Shown here piece by piece: positions 61,117 to 64,000 of a stretch of DNA of 64,000 bases. How positions within the stretch are numbered: the stretch's first letter is position 1; each line of letters begins with the position of its first letter. This DNA comes from Aliirhizobium wenxiniae (GTDB lineage Bacteria; Pseudomonadota; Alphaproteobacteria; Rhizobiales; Rhizobiaceae), in NCBI RefSeq assembly GCF_014201355.1, contig NZ_JACHEG010000007.1:186001-250000 (forward strand), written 5' to 3'. The translations under genes were made by a program, and so were the position numbers. The notes beneath the pieces are model-generated. The model was given only the letters and a program-made list of their open reading frames with translations. It had not been told where the DNA came from and did no database searches.

Positions 61117-62289
61117 ATGAATGCCGTTTCCCTCATCGCTCCGCAGCCGATTAACGATGAAGAAGTAAAAGCCGCCCTCGACGTCGCTGTGGCGCAGATC
61201 CGCCGCAATCTGCCGGAATTTACCTACAGCGCCCAGAACCATTCGAGCGTGAACAACTTCTATCCGCCCGTTGCCAACAACCAGTGGACCGCCGGTTTCT
61301 GGCCGGGCGAAATCTGGCTGGCTTTCGAACATACCGGCGACAAGACCTTTCAATATGCGGCACAAATCCAGGTGCAGAGCTTTCTGCACCGGATCGAAAA
61401 CCGCATCGAAACCGACCACCACGACATGGGTTTCCTCTATTCACCCTCCTGCATCGCTGCATGGAAACTGGTGGGTGACGAGGATGGTCGCAAGGCAGCG
61501 CTGCTGGCCGCCGACCAGCTGATCGAACGTTACCAGCCGATCGGCCAGTTCATTCAGGCCTGGGGCCGAAAGGGCGTGGCGGAAGAATACCGTTACATCA
61601 TCGATTGCCTGCTGAACCTGCCTTTGCTCTATTGGGCAACGGAACAGACGGGTGACCAGAAATACCGCGATATCGCGCTGATCCATGCCCGCACGACGTT
61701 GAAAAACTCTGTACGGCCGGATGATTCCACCTATCACACCTTCTATATGGACCCGGTTACCGGCGCACCGGTGCGCGGCGCCACCAAGCAGGGTTACGCC
61801 GACGACAGTTTCTGGGCGCGCGGTCAGGCCTGGGGCGTAGCCGGCATGGCCTTTTCCTATCGTTACGAGCGCATCGACGAATATCGCGATACGTTCGACC
61901 GGTTGCTCGCCTTTTACCTGAACAAGCTGCCGGCCGACATGGTGCCCTATTGGGACATGGTATTTTCCGATGGCGACAACGAACCGCGCGACACCTCGGC
62001 GGCCTCGATCGTTGCCTGCGGGTTGCTGGAAATGGCCGATCTTGTCGGTGGCGAGGCGGCGGATCGTTACCGTGATCTCGCCCGCCGGATGATCAAGAGC
62101 CTTGCCGATCATTATGCCGTCAAGGACCCGTCCGTCTCCAATGGGCTGGTTCTGCACGGCACCTATTCCAAGAAATCGCCCTACAACACTTGCCGCGGCG
62201 AAGGCGTCGACGAGTGCGTGTCCTGGGGTGACTATTATTACATGGAAGCCCTAACGCGCCTGTCGCGTTCGTGGTCTTCCTACTGGTGA
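61117..62289 (+). CDS. GH88-family unsaturated uronyl hydrolase
   Basis: 390 residues, alpha6/alpha6-barrel. The two catalytic-type aspartates lie in ETDHHDMGFLY and YRYIIDCLLNLPLL, the arrangement known for unsaturated glucuronyl hydrolase; YADDSFWARGQAWG and PRDTSAASIVACGLLEMA are further family motifs. It would remove the terminal unsaturated uronic acid made by a lyase, matching the heparinase-family enzyme encoded beside it. GH105 is a close relative, but the motifs and sugar-free N-terminus favour GH88. Located in the operon between permease and ATPase genes. Confidence 0.92.
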   Translation: MNAVSLIAPQPINDEEVKAALDVAVAQIRRNLPEFTYSAQNHSSVNNFYPPVANNQWTAGFWPGEIWLAFEHTGDKTFQYAAQIQVQSFLHRIENRIETDHHDMGFLYSPSCIAAWKLVGDEDGRKAALLAADQLIERYQPIGQFIQAWGRKGVAEEYRYIIDCLLNLPLLYWATEQTGDQKYRDIALIHARTTLKNSVRPDDSTYHTFYMDPVTGAPVRGATKQGYADDSFWARGQAWGVAGMAFSYRYERIDEYRDTFDRLLAFYLNKLPADMVPYWDMVFSDGDNEPRDTSAASIVACGLLEMADLVGGEAADRYRDLARRMIKSLADHYAVKDPSVSNGLVLHGTYSKKSPYNTCRGEGVDECVSWGDYYYMEALTRLSRSWSSYW

Positions 62290-62301
62290 GAGAGTAAACC
62301 G

Positions 62302-63411
62302 ATGGCCAGCATTTCACTGAAGAAATTGAACAAGACTTACGGTGCACTGACCGTTGTTCATGACATCGATCTGGAGATCGCCGACAAGGAATTCATCATT
62401 CTGGTCGGCCCGTCCGGTTGCGGCAAATCCACCACGCTGCGCATGATCGCAGGTCTCGAGGAAATCTCCGGCGGCGAACTGATCATCGGTGGCGATGTCG
62501 TCAACGACGTGCCGTCGAAAGACCGCGATATCGCCATGGTATTCCAGAACTATGCGCTTTACCCGCATATGACCGTCTACAAGAACATGGCGTTCGGCCT
62601 GCAGCTGAGAAAAGCCTCGCGTGAGGTCATCGACCAGAAGGTGCAGGAAGCGGCAAAGATCCTCGACATCACGCATCTCCTGAACCGCAAGCCGAAGGCG
62701 CTTTCCGGCGGCCAGCGGCAGCGCGTGGCGCTTGGCCGCGCCATGGTGCGCAATCCGGAAGTGTTCCTGCTCGACGAGCCGCTATCCAACCTCGACGCAA
62801 AACTGCGCGGGACGATGCGCGCCGAGATCACCAAGCTGCACAAGCGACTGAACTCGACCTTTATCTACGTCACCCATGACCAGATCGAAGCCATGACCAT
62901 GGCCGACAGGATCGTCGTTATGGCCGACGGTCACATCCAGCAGGTCGATACGCCGCAGAACCTTTACGATCGCCCGATCAACATGTTCGTGGCGGGCTTC
63001 ATCGGCGCACCGCAGATGAACATGCTGCCTTCAAAGATCGAGAAGCGCGGCGAAGGGTATGTGGCAATCTTCGACGGTCGCGTGTTGCCGATCCCGGCGA
63101 ATTTCGACAAGGCCCGCATCGTGCCTTACGAAGGCAAGGAAGTCATTGTCGGCATTCGCCCGGAAAACTTTCACGAACTGGCGCCGGGCGATATCAACCC
63201 GGACAATATCGCGCCGTTCGACGCCGTGGTCGATCTTGCCGAACCGATGGGCTCCGAGATCCATCTCAACATCACCGCCGGGAACAAGGCCATGACCGTG
63301 CGCGTCTCGCCGCGTTTCAAGGCGAAGACGGGCGAAACGGCAAAGCTGGTCGTCGATACGACAAACATGCAGCTGTTCGACAAGGAAACGGAACGCTCGA
63401 TCCTCTATTGA
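62302..63411 (+). CDS. Sugar ABC transporter ATP-binding protein (UgpC/MsmK type)
   Basis: 369 residues: Walker A GPSGCGKSTT, Q-loop VFQNYALYPHMTVYKN, signature LSGGQRQRVALGRAM, Walker B FLLDEPLSNLDAKLR, switch VTHDQIEAMTM, and a C-terminal TOBE regulatory domain (VIVGIRPENFHEL). Typical ATPase of CUT1 importers, following the GH88 gene by 12 nt. Confidence 0.95.
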   Translation: MASISLKKLNKTYGALTVVHDIDLEIADKEFIILVGPSGCGKSTTLRMIAGLEEISGGELIIGGDVVNDVPSKDRDIAMVFQNYALYPHMTVYKNMAFGLQLRKASREVIDQKVQEAAKILDITHLLNRKPKALSGGQRQRVALGRAMVRNPEVFLLDEPLSNLDAKLRGTMRAEITKLHKRLNSTFIYVTHDQIEAMTMADRIVVMADGHIQQVDTPQNLYDRPINMFVAGFIGAPQMNMLPSKIEKRGEGYVAIFDGRVLPIPANFDKARIVPYEGKEVIVGIRPENFHELAPGDINPDNIAPFDAVVDLAEPMGSEIHLNITAGNKAMTVRVSPRFKAKTGETAKLVVDTTNMQLFDKETERSILY

Positions 63412-63435
63412 GGACATCGAGCCTGGAGGAAGGCC

Positions 63436-64000
63436 ATGCAGTGGCTGCGGGACATGTGGACGAAGGAAGGGCCGGGCATTTCCAAGAATGCACCGAAAAA
63501 GACCGGCCTTGCCCTTTTCGGCCAGACATTCGCCCGTGAATGGTGGGAGATGGTCAAGCTGAACATCCTGTTCATTCTGGCCGCCCTCCTCATCATCCCG
63601 CTGCCGGCCGCACTCGCAGCAATGGCCTTTGTCTGCGTCGCCTTTGTCGAGGACCGCAACACTTATCTGCTGCGCGATTTTCTCGAGGCTCTGCGCCGCT
63701 ATTTTTGGCGCGCGACTATCTGGGGGCTGCTTTTTGCCGTTGCCATCGGTCTGGGCGTCTACGCAATCGGCACCTACGCCTCGGCAGCGCGCGATAATCT
63801 GATGATGGCGGTGCCGCTGGCGATTGCCTTTGTCGTGACCGTTTTCCTCAGCCTCATGGCCTGCCATCTGCTGGTGCTGATGGTGATGGTGATGCGCGAT
63901 ATGCCGGCCAAAACGCTGTTGCAGCTTTCGGCTATCGCTTCGATCATCCGGCCATTGCCGGTGATGGCGGCACTGCTTTTCGTGGCGGGCCTGTGGCTCG
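63436..64000 (+). CDS. DUF624/YesL-like membrane protein, partial at right edge
   Basis: At least 188 residues, with the end beyond the window. It starts at MQWLRDMW behind GGAGGAA. Four or more membrane segments follow (LFILAALLIIPLPAALAAM, FAVAIGLGVYAIGTYAS, VPLAIAFVVTVFLSLMACHLL). DUF624 proteins accompany sugar importers in rhamnogalacturonan and uronate loci; function unknown. Same operon as the importer. Confidence 0.8.
   Translation, partial: MQWLRDMWTKEGPGISKNAPKKTGLALFGQTFAREWWEMVKLNILFILAALLIIPLPAALAAMAFVCVAFVEDRNTYLLRDFLEALRRYFWRATIWGLLFAVAIGLGVYAIGTYASAARDNLMMAVPLAIAFVVTVFLSLMACHLLVLMVMVMRDMPAKTLLQLSAIASIIRPLPVMAALLFVAGLWL

Overview
The window looks like a piece of an alphaproteobacterial chromosome or chromid, most likely Rhizobiaceae (Agrobacterium/Rhizobium/Sinorhizobium relatives). 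Pointers are a short second FtsZ of the rhizobial FtsZ2 type, RIME-like intergenic palindromes, the density of ABC uptake systems with LacI/GntR/LysR regulators, and high GC outside one patch at about 4.6-6.7 kb. These are family-level recognitions from reading the sequence; no database search was run. No rRNA, tRNA, CRISPR array, transposase or integrase was seen. Layout: (1) 0-2.2 kb, class Ib ribonucleotide reductase genes nrdH-nrdI-nrdE (nrdE runs off the left edge) behind a cobalamin riboswitch. (2) 2.5-4.4 kb, a membrane GGDEF-EAL protein. (3) 4.6-6.7 kb, four small orphan or poorly characterised genes in mixed orientation. (4) 6.7-7.56 kb, a gene-free stretch with strong nested dyads and a possible pseudoknot. 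(5) 7.5-10.2 kb, dgoK-dgoA (2-keto-3-deoxy-galactonate catabolism) followed by ftsZ2. (6) 10.5-15.5 kb, a three-subunit periplasmic FAD/cytochrome c dehydrogenase and a divergent LysR regulator. (7) 15.6-20.7 kb, an Aer-type PAS protein, two small secreted proteins, an OmpR/EnvZ-like two-component pair, and a secreted SH3 protein with a 25-residue repeat. (8) 20.8-26.3 kb, a polar amino-acid type ABC importer with a 2-hydroxyacid dehydrogenase and a LacI repressor; two palindromic operators fit the LacI family. (9) 26.4-29.1 kb, modABC with a ModE-type box. (10) 29.2-40.8 kb, a Dpp/Opp-type importer with two paralogous binding proteins around a GntR regulator, in one overlapping gene train with an SDR, a polysaccharide deacetylase-fold amidase, a gamma-glutamyltransferase without signal peptide, and a RidA protein. 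(11) 40.9-52.9 kb, an alpha/beta hydrolase, DoxX plus an MFS-ABM fusion, amidohydrolase/XapX/isochorismatase-like hydrolase, and a ring-cleaving VOC dioxygenase with its divergent LysR gene. All four promoters carry the same composite LysR-type site, so this appears to be one regulon; its contents resemble the Bacillus Mhq quinone-stress set. (12) 52.9-64 kb, a uronic-acid polysaccharide utilisation locus: heparinase II/III-family lyase, F5/8-like protein, GH88-type unsaturated uronyl hydrolase, sugar ABC permeases and ATPase, SMP-30 lactonase, an acetyltransferase fused to an alpha/alpha domain, a GntR-FadR regulator, and a DUF624-like membrane protein cut by the right edge. The most interesting items are the four-promoter LysR regulon, the gamma-glutamyl/amide uptake-and-cleavage cluster, the acetyltransferase fusion in the polysaccharide locus, and the structured gene-free region at 6.9-7.4 kb.
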